64,000 nt of DNA from NIOZ-UU13 sp964444135 (lineage in GTDB: Bacteria; Planctomycetota; Phycisphaerae; Sedimentisphaerales; Anaerobacaceae), in NCBI GenBank assembly GCA_964444135.1, contig CAYUFX010000001.1, positions 56,010 to 120,009 on the forward strand, written 5' to 3'. The translations under genes were made by a program, and so were the position numbers. The notes under the pieces are model-generated. The model searched no databases. It worked only from the letters and a program-made list of their open reading frames with translations, and was not told where the DNA came from. This document shows, piece by piece, positions 41,972-50,724 of this stretch (the stretch's first letter is position 1; every line of letters starts with the position of its first letter).

Positions 41972-44900
41972 TTATTTGTCTTGCTGCTGAATAGTTACGT
42001 CGAGCATCTGGTTTTCAGAGAGGACCAGCTTTTTCTTCAGGGTAATCTCAAGCCGGCCGTCTTTAAGCGTAAAATCGTTTTTAACGGGTCTGCCTGCCGC
42101 TGTTACAGAAACCTTCACCGACCGGAAATTATCAGGAACGGCAAAGGCAAGAGATTTCACACTCAATTGTCCCCATCGCAGCTCGATTCGTTCGCGTTGT
42201 ATTTTGCTGTCTCGTTTTTGCAGAAACAATCCCCAGCCCTCGGCGGCTGTGAAGGCGGCGCGGAAGTTCTCAGGCGTTATCCTTGGCGCAAAGCCCAGAT
42301 GTCCCTTAGGCCCGTGGTATTCATAGCCTGCAAGGGCCGTATAGACACCCCAGCTCGCCATTGCCCGAGCGTAGTGGTCGCCGCACTCAACCTCATTAAA
42401 CGGATTATGTTTGGCCGGATGATAGCGCGCATGAATGCCGCGGCAAATTGCAAGTGCCTCGTCAACCATACCTTCCCAGACCATATGACCGGCCACCTGA
42501 TACTCGATGCCCGTCCAAACCTCACTCCTGTAGCGAACACCCTCTGTGAGGTACGGACTCTTGGGCCAGGTACAGGTAAACAGTCCCGCCTCACCCGGCT
42601 CGGCAAACCAGCGCTCCGGTTCGTGCTCAGCATTGTATGGCCCAGTATCCGGCGCCCAGTTATACTTCCAGACAGACTGCAGTGCCTTTTTGACATATTC
42701 CGGCGGATAGATGTAGCCTAAGCCGAGCTGATGTGCCCAGCCCTGGCCGAAAAGCTGGTCCGACAGGCACCCTTTTGCATACTGATGTTTAGGATGCTTC
42801 TTAAGGTCAACAAGCTGAATAAAGTACTCGCCGTCCCAGAGACGCTCAACGCTCAGTCGGCTACCGCTTTCGAATATCTTCCGGCAGCGTTTGGCGAACC
42901 GCTCGTCGTCCATATCTTTTGCCATTTCTTCGCCGGCGCGAAGCGCAGCTAAATACAGCGAGCCGACAAACGTATTGGGGCCCTCGAAGTTGATGTCGTA
43001 TGTATTATGCTGACTGTTCTCGATAAGGCCGTCATCATTGCCATCCTGGGCGATGGAATACTCCAAGGCCTTTTTAATGCGCGGCCAATTGCGCTTTAGA
43101 AATGCATTGTCGGCGGACATCTGGTGCTCACGATAGGCTTTGAGTACTGTACCGCATTGTCCATCAGCGGCGTAAGCGCGGTTGCTTCGGAATCCAACCA
43201 GGCCGCTCTCGGAGTCGAATCCCTCACCAAAGTCCTGCATTTCCCTGACGCTGCGCTCAAGCTCTGGGAAAAGACGTGCCGGGGCATGGGCATAGTTCCA
43301 CACATGGGTACAGGTGCCGGGGCAACTACCGACGCCCTCCCACGCCCAGAACCGGCCGTTCTTCCACCACTGGCACGTCCCCGTCGCAAGGTTGCACACA
43401 GTGGAGTGCAAGCGGAAAAGCAGCCAACGAGGCAGCGTACTGTGCTCGTAGTAACTCTTATACCACTTAGCAGTATCGCCGGCAAGCCGTTCGTAGTTAT
43501 CGAGGACATAATGAGCAACCTCGGCAGCACTGTTGAAGCGGTTGGCATACTCATGGCCGTTCGGATGGTTGGGAAAGAACCACGTAAGGACAAAAATGAA
43601 AGTGTGTTTGGCACCTGGCGCCAAATCTACAGTACGAGTAGCCAGAGCCGTACTATGTCTCTCGGTAACAGGCCAGGCAACATTCTCCTCAACATTAAGA
43701 TCTACAACCCAATCACCGAGAAACGAAAGAATCTGGCGGACATTCTGAGACGGAGCTCCCTCTTCCGCAAAAGCCAAGGCCAGCGAGCCATAATCAGCAA
43801 GTTGCTCGAGCGGACCCATCTGCCCTTGCTGCGGCTCATCCGATAGTTCAATCTGGTCAACGTTAATATGCCCCCACCCGTCTGAGAATCGGTCCAATAT
43901 CAGAATTTGTGCCGTTTTACCCTCGAATTCCTGAACATTCCAGAAATACCACTCGAGCTTCTCGTCGTTCTTGCCGGTTGCGGTGCGTGCCACCTTGCCG
44001 TCGACAAGCAAATTAATACACGTCTGGCCAGCGTAACTACCACCGCCGATCAGAAAGTTGATAAACTTCCGTGAGATTTTGAAAGGCGGTGACGTCAGCG
44101 TGCCATTGGGCTTGTCCCCACCCAAAAAACTATTTACAAATCCCTCGCCGAGAAATCCGCTCACCTTTTGCTGGTTTGGCAGCGTGCCCTTGGCAGGTCC
44201 TTTCCCGAAAGCCTCTCCGGTTATATTCCAGTTGCCATAGTCCGGGCCCTCAAAGTCAGCCAGGACAATTTTCGGCCGAGGCTTCATGTCAACATTGGGT
44301 ACAGGTACCTTCTCTGCTGTGTGCACAATCAGCGTCCGTTCATTTTCATTAACAATCCGGCTTCGGCGCAGGGCATGAACGGCCCTCGCCGAATCAATGC
44401 AAACCGCGTTCTCAAGCCATCCCAAAACACCTGCCTGGAGGGTTGTCTTGGAGACATTCTCTACGACAATATGAAACAGCGTGGCCGGAAGTGCAGAATC
44501 TTTTGCATTAAGTGGAATAAAAATAGAAGAGGCCGTCAACGCAACCCTTACAGGTAATTTATCTTCACTGTACCGAACGATACCAATAGGGTATAACCCG
44601 ATAAAATCCACACTCTCAAAATCTTCGTTTAATGTTCTCACAAAGGCCTTATCACCTTGTTTTGCAATGACAGTAAAACCGGAGTCCACAGGCGAACTCG
44701 GCCTGTAAGTACGGTAACAATCACGCCCATATCCCGTGAAAACATGCTTATTGAAGATTTGCCAAAGGCCGAGCGTTCCGTCACCACGCAGATAGAGCTG
44801 CCCTGTTGCTATGCCCCCTACCGGCATACCAATCGTCTCAAGCTCTTCGCCGCGATATACTTCCTGCCGGCCTCGCTCAAAAAGACGCTGCACCGCATCG

Positions 44901-45028
44901 TGCGATAGCCCTTTGTCCACGGGAACAAGATGTTCGGCTTGCTGCTCCTCTGCCTCGGCTGTGCCGTGAACCATCATAAAAAAACCACAAACTACAAATA
45001 CAATTACGGTCATCCGGTATTTTCTCAT
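41972..45028 (-). CDS. Secreted GH116-family glycosidase (GBA2-like) with inserted beta-sandwich domain
   Basis: 1018 residues with a Sec signal (MTVIVFVVCGFFMMVHGTAEA). The N-terminal beta-sandwich (GBA2_N) begins with EELETIGMPVGGIATGQLYL. Residues about 250-400 hold an extra domain (IVLADFEGPDYGNWNITGEA, LINLLVDGKVA-like CINLLVDGKVARTATG, GWGHINVDQIEL) that I know from planctomycete GH32-type proteins. The C-terminal alpha/alpha barrel has CTHVWNYAHAPARLFPELE, HNTYDINFEGPNTFVGSLY and VWTGIEYQVAGHMVWEG. By family analogy the Glu of AWEGVGSCPG and the Asp of NTYD are the likely nucleophile and acid/base. GH116 enzymes cleave beta-glucosides and beta-xylosides. GAGAGGAAATG precedes the ATG. 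Confidence 0.85.
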   Translation of the reverse strand: MRKYRMTVIVFVVCGFFMMVHGTAEAEEQQAEHLVPVDKGLSHDAVQRLFERGRQEVYRGEELETIGMPVGGIATGQLYLRGDGTLGLWQIFNKHVFTGYGRDCYRTYRPSSPVDSGFTVIAKQGDKAFVRTLNEDFESVDFIGLYPIGIVRYSEDKLPVRVALTASSIFIPLNAKDSALPATLFHIVVENVSKTTLQAGVLGWLENAVCIDSARAVHALRRSRIVNENERTLIVHTAEKVPVPNVDMKPRPKIVLADFEGPDYGNWNITGEAFGKGPAKGTLPNQQKVSGFLGEGFVNSFLGGDKPNGTLTSPPFKISRKFINFLIGGGSYAGQTCINLLVDGKVARTATGKNDEKLEWYFWNVQEFEGKTAQILILDRFSDGWGHINVDQIELSDEPQQGQMGPLEQLADYGSLALAFAEEGAPSQNVRQILSFLGDWVVDLNVEENVAWPVTERHSTALATRTVDLAPGAKHTFIFVLTWFFPNHPNGHEYANRFNSAAEVAHYVLDNYERLAGDTAKWYKSYYEHSTLPRWLLFRLHSTVCNLATGTCQWWKNGRFWAWEGVGSCPGTCTHVWNYAHAPARLFPELERSVREMQDFGEGFDSESGLVGFRSNRAYAADGQCGTVLKAYREHQMSADNAFLKRNWPRIKKALEYSIAQDGNDDGLIENSQHNTYDINFEGPNTFVGSLYLAALRAGEEMAKDMDDERFAKRCRKIFESGSRLSVERLWDGEYFIQLVDLKKHPKHQYAKGCLSDQLFGQGWAHQLGLGYIYPPEYVKKALQSVWKYNWAPDTGPYNAEHEPERWFAEPGEAGLFTCTWPKSPYLTEGVRYRSEVWTGIEYQVAGHMVWEGMVDEALAICRGIHARYHPAKHNPFNEVECGDHYARAMASWGVYTALAGYEYHGPKGHLGFAPRITPENFRAAFTAAEGWGLFLQKRDSKIQRERIELRWGQLSVKSLAFAVPDNFRSVKVSVTAAGRPVKNDFTLKDGRLEITLKKKLVLSENQMLDVTIQQQDK

Positions 45029-45061
45029 CTTTCATTTCCTCTCTTCTTAAGATAATTGCAT

Positions 45062-46513
45062 TTAACGTTTTTGGGCTTTGCGCACCGTATTTTCAAATTT
45101 GATTGCCAGCAAAGTTGGCTCTACAATATGCAGGTTATTCAAAAGAGGCTCAGTATATTTGATGTCCCCGTACTCGGCTTGGTTGAAATGATGCTGTTTG
45201 CCCACGTGATTATTCCAGTCCACTCCTTCTGTCAAAAAACCATACGGGCCATGATGGTGTTTAGCTATCGCCCGCAGGATAGTAAGCCCATCGGCAAGGT
45301 ACGATTTGTTGTCAGTATCGATATAAGCTTCGATATACGCCAATGCCGCCTCGGCGTTTTCCCACAGGTAAGCCGTGTCCCAGCTTTTCTCCATAAAGAG
45401 CAGTCCTTTTGTCTGCACGCCGTTTCTGTCCTCTTTCATCTTAAATTGCTCCAGACCCCCAAGGCATTTTTCATAGGCAAAATCACTGATTGTCTTATCA
45501 CCGAGTAGCTTGGCCGCCTCTCGCAGAACACGAAACGCCACAGAGTATGCAACATTTTCGTGTTCGTCATAGGTATCGTGATTAATGCTACCGAAGAATC
45601 CGCCCGCTTCCATGAAAACACTTACCTTTTTTCTAATTATTTCTATATAGTCTGCAAGCCCTCGTTTTGTAAGCCCCGTATATAACTGAATAATGAATAG
45701 TCCGTCACCGCTTTTCTGGAATAAGATATCCGAGTCGCCGTATGCATTCTTGGGGTAATGCTTCCCGTCGGGTTCACAGCGACGGGGAAACCAGCCGTTC
45801 GATGTGGACTTCACATTCATGTTGAGCCATTCTGCTGTCTTGACGGCTACTTCTTGCATTTTGCGCCTTCGTTCACCATCAAGCTTGTCACTAAAAAGAA
45901 GAAGCTGATACGCGACCTTCGCCATCGAGCCGGGGCAGAACCAGTTATTCTTGTGTTGGTAGTTAAGACAGAATCGATTAGTAGTGGTCTCCCGGTAGCC
46001 GGTTATGAATCCGGTTTCATAGTCGATAAATCCATCCTCTAATACATGGTCCAGCAGTGAAAGAGCCTTTTTTTCCAGAGATGGGTCTTTGATATGCCTG
46101 GCAAACAAATAAATTTCATAAGCACCGCCGACCGCATTTGCCGCCCAGCCAGGCCCTTCAAGATTGCCAAAATCATGCCAGCCCATTACATTACCATCTT
46201 TGTCAACAAAGCTTGACTTACTACAGAGATGCCCCTTGTAAGGTATCAATGTGTACTCCGCAAACCTGACAGAGTCACGCACAGAATCAAAAATCGTATA
46301 GGATGGATTCTCCGGTAGATAGAATCCGGACTGCACTTCTTCCAGCTTGAGGTAATCAAGCCCGAACATATACTTCTTAACAGCCTTTTCATTTGCACCA
46401 ACAATCTCAACTCTCAATGTATGCTGACCCTCGCCTTGTGGCAGTCGACAAAACCCAAGAAAAATGCAAATCACAAGCCCCATTACGATTGGAGAAATCC
46501 AGGGCCTTTTCAT
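45062..46513 (-). CDS. Secreted alpha/alpha-barrel protein, putative glycosidase or lyase
   Basis: 483 residues with a Sec signal (ISPIVMGLVICIFLGFC). The body looks like an (alpha/alpha)6 toroid as in GH88/GH105/GH127-type enzymes: repeated aromatic-rich helix starts such as LEGPGWAANAVGGAYEIYLF, KNNWFCPGSMAKVAYQLLL, KSGDGLFIIQLYTGL, ENVAYSVAFRVLREAAKLL and SWDTAYLWENAEAALAYIEA. I cannot assign a family or catalytic residues. It lies 33 bases upstream of the GH116 gene on the same strand, which suggests shared action on one exported glycan. AAGGAAG precedes the ATG. Confidence 0.72.
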   Translation of the reverse strand: MKRPWISPIVMGLVICIFLGFCRLPQGEGQHTLRVEIVGANEKAVKKYMFGLDYLKLEEVQSGFYLPENPSYTIFDSVRDSVRFAEYTLIPYKGHLCSKSSFVDKDGNVMGWHDFGNLEGPGWAANAVGGAYEIYLFARHIKDPSLEKKALSLLDHVLEDGFIDYETGFITGYRETTTNRFCLNYQHKNNWFCPGSMAKVAYQLLLFSDKLDGERRRKMQEVAVKTAEWLNMNVKSTSNGWFPRRCEPDGKHYPKNAYGDSDILFQKSGDGLFIIQLYTGLTKRGLADYIEIIRKKVSVFMEAGGFFGSINHDTYDEHENVAYSVAFRVLREAAKLLGDKTISDFAYEKCLGGLEQFKMKEDRNGVQTKGLLFMEKSWDTAYLWENAEAALAYIEAYIDTDNKSYLADGLTILRAIAKHHHGPYGFLTEGVDWNNHVGKQHHFNQAEYGDIKYTEPLLNNLHIVEPTLLAIKFENTVRKAQKR

Positions 46514-46661
46514 CTTTCACTTCCTTTCTTTTTAAGCCTTATTAGTTCTCTCTTTGAAGCCCACATATTGTAATAAAAAAGGCCCCTCCTTGCCAATGTG
46601 TTTCATAAAAAACACACTTCGACAAAGATGAGCCTTTACTGCCGGTACTTCGTCTGAGGTC

Positions 46662-47165
46662 TTAACGCCTTGGCCCGAACTGCTCTAATCCGAGTTTCTG
46701 CATAGTGTCTTCATGTTCTTTGTTGCGCTTTGCGATTAGTTCTTCAAGACGCTTAGCTGTCTTCTCGGCTTTTTCCGACGTCGCCAAAGCATAAATCGCC
46801 TGAATTTCAGCTATGGACTCTTCATGTTCTCTGTCAAGTTGTCGTCGGCCTTTGAGTATCGTAACTTGCTGCTCAATCGCTGCAAGGGCCTGCTGCCGCT
46901 CTTCTCGCATCTTCGTGAATGTTTCCCTTAATTTGGCTCTTTCTTCCTCGGACATCTCTTGAAATCGGCTTCGGTCAAAACTTGGAGCTTCCATGCCTGC
47001 TTTCAGCTTTGCTGCCTGCTCTTGAATCGCTTCAATCGCTTTGGTTTGTGCCTGACGGTATTGGGCAAAACGCTGCGCACGGTCACTTTGCTCCTGGCCG
47101 AATGCAACCCAGACCAACGCCAGAACCACCAGAACAACCACGGCTGACATTAGGTACCGCTTCAT
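46662..47165 (-). CDS. Exported Spy/CpxP-like coiled-coil protein
   Basis: About 167 residues from the ATG at 47165, which has GGAGG eight bases upstream. An in-frame TTG at 47180 precedes the ribosome site and is unlikely. The Sec signal is YLMSAVVVLVVLALVWVAFG. The mature part is almost entirely charged amphipathic helix (EMSEEERAKLRETFTKMREE, EQQVTILKGRRQLDREHEES), like periplasmic chaperones of the Spy/LTXXQ type. It has no cysteines. It resembles the N-terminal half of the redoxin fusion at 47352 and shares its ribosome-site region, so the two look like a duplication. Confidence 0.68.
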   Translation of the reverse strand: MKRYLMSAVVVLVVLALVWVAFGQEQSDRAQRFAQYRQAQTKAIEAIQEQAAKLKAGMEAPSFDRSRFQEMSEEERAKLRETFTKMREERQQALAAIEQQVTILKGRRQLDREHEESIAEIQAIYALATSEKAEKTAKRLEELIAKRNKEHEDTMQKLGLEQFGPRR

Positions 47166-47206
47166 AATACTGACCTCCAAAAAACGTTAAAAAAGTTACA
47201 CTTCAA

Positions 47207-47229
47207 CTAATTCCCACGATGGGAATTAG
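47207..47229. promoter_or_regulatory. CTAATTCCC/GGGAATTAG inverted repeat
   Basis: A perfect nine-base inverted repeat with a five-base centre in the gap between the redoxin fusion and the Spy-like gene, 42 bases upstream of the latter's start. It could be an operator or a processing hairpin. There is no T-run, so it is not a simple terminator. Confidence 0.5.
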
Positions 47230-47336
47230 CCTTTTGACAAATCTGTTCCCTTCCGCTCGGCAAAAACGCAAATGCGTGGTCTTTCACTCCGACAACCTGA
47301 TTCGCCTGCTGGCTCCCTTCGGTTTTTCTTCTCTCT

Positions 47337-47353
47337 AAGGCCTGACGGGCCTT
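47337..47353 (-). terminator. Short hairpin at the end of the redoxin fusion gene
   Basis: AAGGCC and GGCCTT pair around a five-base loop and overlap the stop codon. The minus-strand sequence after it is purine-rich, not T-rich, so terminator function is uncertain. Confidence 0.35.
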
Positions 47354-48632
47354 ATTGAGCGTATTTTACAGTACAGCCATAAGGCTTGGTCTTCGCTGTG
47401 CTCACTGCTTTACCGGCGGTCAGCTCCGCCAAAGCCTTGTCAACATAGTTCACCACGCCTTCTTTCTTTCTGCCCAATGGCGAGTCATCAATCGCACCCT
47501 CATAAACAATCCTGCCGCTGGTGTTTATGATATACATATGGGGTGTAGTCTCCGCACCGTAGGCTCGGCCAACCTTTCCTGACCTGTCATCGAGTATCAA
47601 GTAAGGCAGCTTGTACCGCTCGGCAAAAGCTCTATTCGGTTCAGGAGTTGTATGGTTTGTACTATTTACTGCAAACCAAACGATGTTTTTGCCCATGTAT
47701 TTTTTCGCAAGCTCGACCATTGTATTTTTTGTCTCGTAATGGTATCGGGAAAACGGACACTCGAAATTCAGCCATTCCAGCACAACAATTTTGCCCCTGT
47801 AGTCGGAAAGACTTACGGTTTTGCCGTCAAAGCTGTTTAGCTCAAACTCCGGTGCTCTTTTGCCCGAGCTTTCGCCTTGGATATCTCTTTCTTGACTTGC
47901 CGGCCGCTCCCTCTGCGGTCTCTCTAATCTTTCAGGCCTTGACCCAGGTTCTCGCGCTCTACCGCCTCTCGATTCCCTCTGGTACCGGGCAATCAGCCCT
48001 TCCAGACGACTGGCTGTCTGTGTGGCCTTCTCCTTTACCGCCAGGTCGTGAATCGCCATTAGCTCATCGATGGACGGCTCACTTCCTGCTTGCGGTTGTC
48101 CTGGCCCCCTCAGTTTTGCAAGCTGCTCTTCAATAGCTCTAATCGCTGTCTGTCGCTCTCGACCCGCTTTCGCCGTCTTCTCTCTTAATTTGGTCCTTTC
48201 TTCTTCAGAAAGCTCACGCCATCTGCTCCGGTCTTCAGTTCCTGTACTTTGGATGGCTGCTTTGAGTTTCGCAACCTGCTCTTCAATCGCTTCGATTGCT
48301 TTGAGTTGTTCCTCTCGCCCTACGCCGAAACGTCCACCAAACCTTTGCTGCATCTCGGCCCTGAACTTCTCTTTTTCCTCCTCGGACATATTCTCAAATC
48401 TCTCTCTCCTTTGACGCATTTCGGCCCTGAACTTTTCTCTTTCGGCCTCGGACATATTCTGCATTCTTTGCCTCATATTCTCCCGTTGCCGTTGTACTCT
48501 CTGTGCAGATGTTTCTTCGTCCTGAGCGAATGCGCCCCACGCCGACACCAGAACTACCAGAACAGCCACAATTGGAATTAGATATCTCTTTATAATATTA
48601 ACCTCCAAAATAAGTTGAACTGAGATTTCCAT
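47352..48632 (-). CDS. Exported coiled-coil (Spy-like) / thioredoxin-fold redoxin fusion
   Basis: Up to 426 residues. After a Sec signal (LIPIVAVLVVLVSAWGAFA) come about 200 residues of charged helix with repeated phrases (MSEAEREKFRAEMRQRRERF, MSEEEKEKFRAEMQQRFG), like Spy/CpxP. An AhpC/thioredoxin-type domain begins at GKRAPEFELNSFDGKTVSLS. Its active region is WLNFECPFSRYHY, a single Cys in a CPFS context. A C-terminal KPYGCTVKY may supply the resolving Cys. The best-placed ribosome site (GGAGG) points to an ATA codon at 48593-48591, exactly where the Spy-like paralogue has ATG. The given ATG (48632) is the nearest upstream ATG. Confidence 0.78.
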   Translation of the reverse strand: MEISVQLILEVNIIKRYLIPIVAVLVVLVSAWGAFAQDEETSAQRVQRQRENMRQRMQNMSEAEREKFRAEMRQRRERFENMSEEEKEKFRAEMQQRFGGRFGVGREEQLKAIEAIEEQVAKLKAAIQSTGTEDRSRWRELSEEERTKLREKTAKAGRERQTAIRAIEEQLAKLRGPGQPQAGSEPSIDELMAIHDLAVKEKATQTASRLEGLIARYQRESRGGRAREPGSRPERLERPQRERPASQERDIQGESSGKRAPEFELNSFDGKTVSLSDYRGKIVVLEWLNFECPFSRYHYETKNTMVELAKKYMGKNIVWFAVNSTNHTTPEPNRAFAERYKLPYLILDDRSGKVGRAYGAETTPHMYIINTSGRIVYEGAIDDSPLGRKKEGVVNYVDKALAELTAGKAVSTAKTKPYGCTVKYAQ

Positions 48633-49017
48633 TAAATCTTTCCTAATAGAATATCACATCCATCTAAAAAGTCAATCTTTCCGGCAACCCAGAGCCGTAA
48701 AAAAGCTCCTGACACCCTTTTTTCTTTCCGCTTCTTTGGTTCGTTTCTCGGATTTTGAAATTGGGTTTGATTGGGTTTGTTTTTTGGCTATTATAGGGCA
48801 ATAAATCTTCTGGATTTTTCAACAGCATTTTCAAGGAAATTTACTGTTTCTGTTCAAGTTATCTACCAAAAAATGCCTATTTTCTATTATTTTCGCAAGC
48901 TTTTCGATTGTGCTATAATCAAAAGTAAGGTAGATAGTCATACCAGAACAGCTTCTCTATATCAGAAAAACTAAGGAAAAACAGCCTGTAACATTTTGAT
49001 ATGAAAGGAATTAGACA
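48633..49017. other. Divergent spacer with an inverted copy of the AAACCCAATT repeat
   Basis: No gene seen. The region holds the repeat at 48753-48785 and AT-rich sequence. AAAGGA lies before the Gfo/Idh/MocA start. Confidence 0.6.
48753..48785 (-). repeat. Short minus-strand copy of the AAACCCAATT repeat
   Basis: TTGAAATTGGGTTTGATTGG continuing to GTTTGTTTTTT is the complement of the terminal unit of the block at 35846-36173. Confidence 0.8.
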
Positions 49018-50256
49018 ATGTTAAAGATAGGAATGATTGGAGCTGGTTTCGTGGCCGGATTCCACCAAAGGGCTTTGTGTTCGGTCCGCGGCGTCGATCT
49101 AACCGGTGTTTGCGCACTCGAAGGCGCAGAGGCCCTTGCCAAACGCGCACAGGCTGATGGCCTGGGCAATACCCAAGTTTTCAAGAACATCGCTAATCTT
49201 TGTGCCGCTGTTGACGTAGTCTGCATCTTTGCCCCCAACTTTGTCCACCTCGAAATTATGCGCAACATAGCAAAGGCAATCGAAAACGGCACCAAAATTA
49301 AGGGAATCATCTGCGAGAAACCTCTGGCCCGTAACCTCCAGGAAGCTGACGTAATGGCAAAAATGGCCAAGGCACTCGGTGTGCCCACCGCTTACTTCGA
49401 AAACCAGATTCACATGCCCTCAGTGGTCCAGGCCCGGCGTCAGCTTGCAGCAGTGGAACAGAATATGGGTTCTGTGCATCTGGCCCGCAGCGCAGAAGAG
49501 CACGGCGGACCGCACGAGCCGTGGTTCTGGGACCCAACAAGACAGGGAGGCGGTGTCTGCTGTGATATGGGCTGCCACAGTATAGCCGTGGGGATGTATA
49601 TGCTGACACCCAGCGGCAAGTCCCCTGACTACCTCACGCCTGTTTCAGTTACCGCCAATATGGCTCTGCTCAAGTGGGGCAAAGAACCGTGGATTAGCCG
49701 GCTTAAGGAAAGAGGTGTGGATTACAAGGCCACGCCTGCCGAGGACTATTCAAATGTTACCATAGAGTTCAGGGACCCCGAGACGGGAATTCACGGTGTA
49801 GCTCAGGCCACAAATTCCTGGATGTACGATGCACCCGGCCTGAGACTACTTATGGAAGCCTTCGGTCCGGGTTATTCGTACACCGTCAACTCACTACAGT
49901 CACCTACGGGTATGTTTATCAGTGATGCGGCTGCCGCTGCCGTTGCGGATAGTGAGCTGGCCCTTGAGAAGGCACAGGCCAGCCGGGGGGCTTTGCTTCT
50001 TCATCACAATGAGCCGGACCTGTACGGTTATATAGCGGAGTGGCGGGATGCAATACCAGCCTTTGAACAAGGCAAAAACGCTCTGCTCGATTTCGAATAC
50101 GGCCGACTAATCACAATGCTTGTCATGGCTGGGTATATGGCCCATGAAAAGAAAATGACAATTGACTTGACCGACTCGACTGTTTTGGCGAAGCTGGAAA
50201 GCTACGTTCCTTTGATTCAACAGGGCAAAGGAGCAGAAGTCCTTCATGGCGCCTGA
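49018..50256 (+). CDS. Gfo/Idh/MocA-family NAD(P)-dependent oxidoreductase
   Basis: 412 residues, cytosolic. The nucleotide-binding start is LKIGMIGAGFVAGFHQRAL, followed by VVCIFAPNFVHLEIMRNIA and the signature IICEKPLARNLQEADVM. In the C-terminal domain, GGGVCCDMGCHSIAVGMYML carries the Asp and His of the catalytic site. AAAGGA lies eight bases before the ATG. It is not closely similar to the dehydrogenase at 38838. The nearest genes on the same strand are a prepilin-like protein 470 bases away, so it is probably a single gene. Sugar substrate unknown. Confidence 0.9.
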   Translation: MLKIGMIGAGFVAGFHQRALCSVRGVDLTGVCALEGAEALAKRAQADGLGNTQVFKNIANLCAAVDVVCIFAPNFVHLEIMRNIAKAIENGTKIKGIICEKPLARNLQEADVMAKMAKALGVPTAYFENQIHMPSVVQARRQLAAVEQNMGSVHLARSAEEHGGPHEPWFWDPTRQGGGVCCDMGCHSIAVGMYMLTPSGKSPDYLTPVSVTANMALLKWGKEPWISRLKERGVDYKATPAEDYSNVTIEFRDPETGIHGVAQATNSWMYDAPGLRLLMEAFGPGYSYTVNSLQSPTGMFISDAAAAAVADSELALEKAQASRGALLLHHNEPDLYGYIAEWRDAIPAFEQGKNALLDFEYGRLITMLVMAGYMAHEKKMTIDLTDSTVLAKLESYVPLIQQGKGAEVLHGA

Positions 50257-50493
50257 CCCTTTCAAAACGACAGGCTTTTAATAAACTGCAGATTTGCCGG
50301 GAGGAGAACAGATATCGTCTGTACCGTTTTATCAGAAGAATTAGCCTTATTGCTTGCATAAACAGGACTAAACTGGTAAAATTATTGTATGAACTTGATG
50401 ATACAGGCGGGCGGAACTGATATGTGAATTCTTACTCTAAAAGGTACTCACTTTGCATTTGACATCTTTAGTGATTGCCCGTAAACGCTTTTA

Positions 50494-50670
50494 GAGCTTA
50501 TCCGAATAACCGGGTCGTTATGAGGCCGAGCGAAAAGGTCGAGGCCAAGGCGGCAGGCCAAAAATGCTCGCCAGAAGTGGTTTTCTCCACGTTGAGAACG
50601 TTTTTGGCCGACAACGCAGGCATCGGGCTTTGCAGCCGGCCGCAATAGAGCGGGTTATTGGGATAGGCTC
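50494..50670. mobile_element. MITE-like element with GAGCTTATCCGAATAACC ends
   Basis: About 177 bases flanked by TTA on both sides (50491-50493 and 50671-50673). The ends are imperfect terminal inverted repeats: GAGCTTATCCGAATAACC at the left and the complement GAGCCTATCCCAATAACC at the right, 16 of 18 matching. It carries no transposase but an open frame across the interior on the minus strand. The direct TTA repeat and the inverted ends suggest non-autonomous transposition by an enzyme encoded elsewhere. The rest of the spacer 50257-50724 holds nothing I recognise. Confidence 0.75.
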
Positions 50671-50724
50671 TTAGTAAGTGGTTACGTATAGGCAAAAAAT
50701 ATGCTTTAGCGAGGAGAAATTACA

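Noticed and set aside
50448..50645. Minus-strand frame inside the MITE-like element
   Set aside because: The frame crosses the element boundary, has no ribosome site and no domain. Openness reflects the G+C-rich interior.
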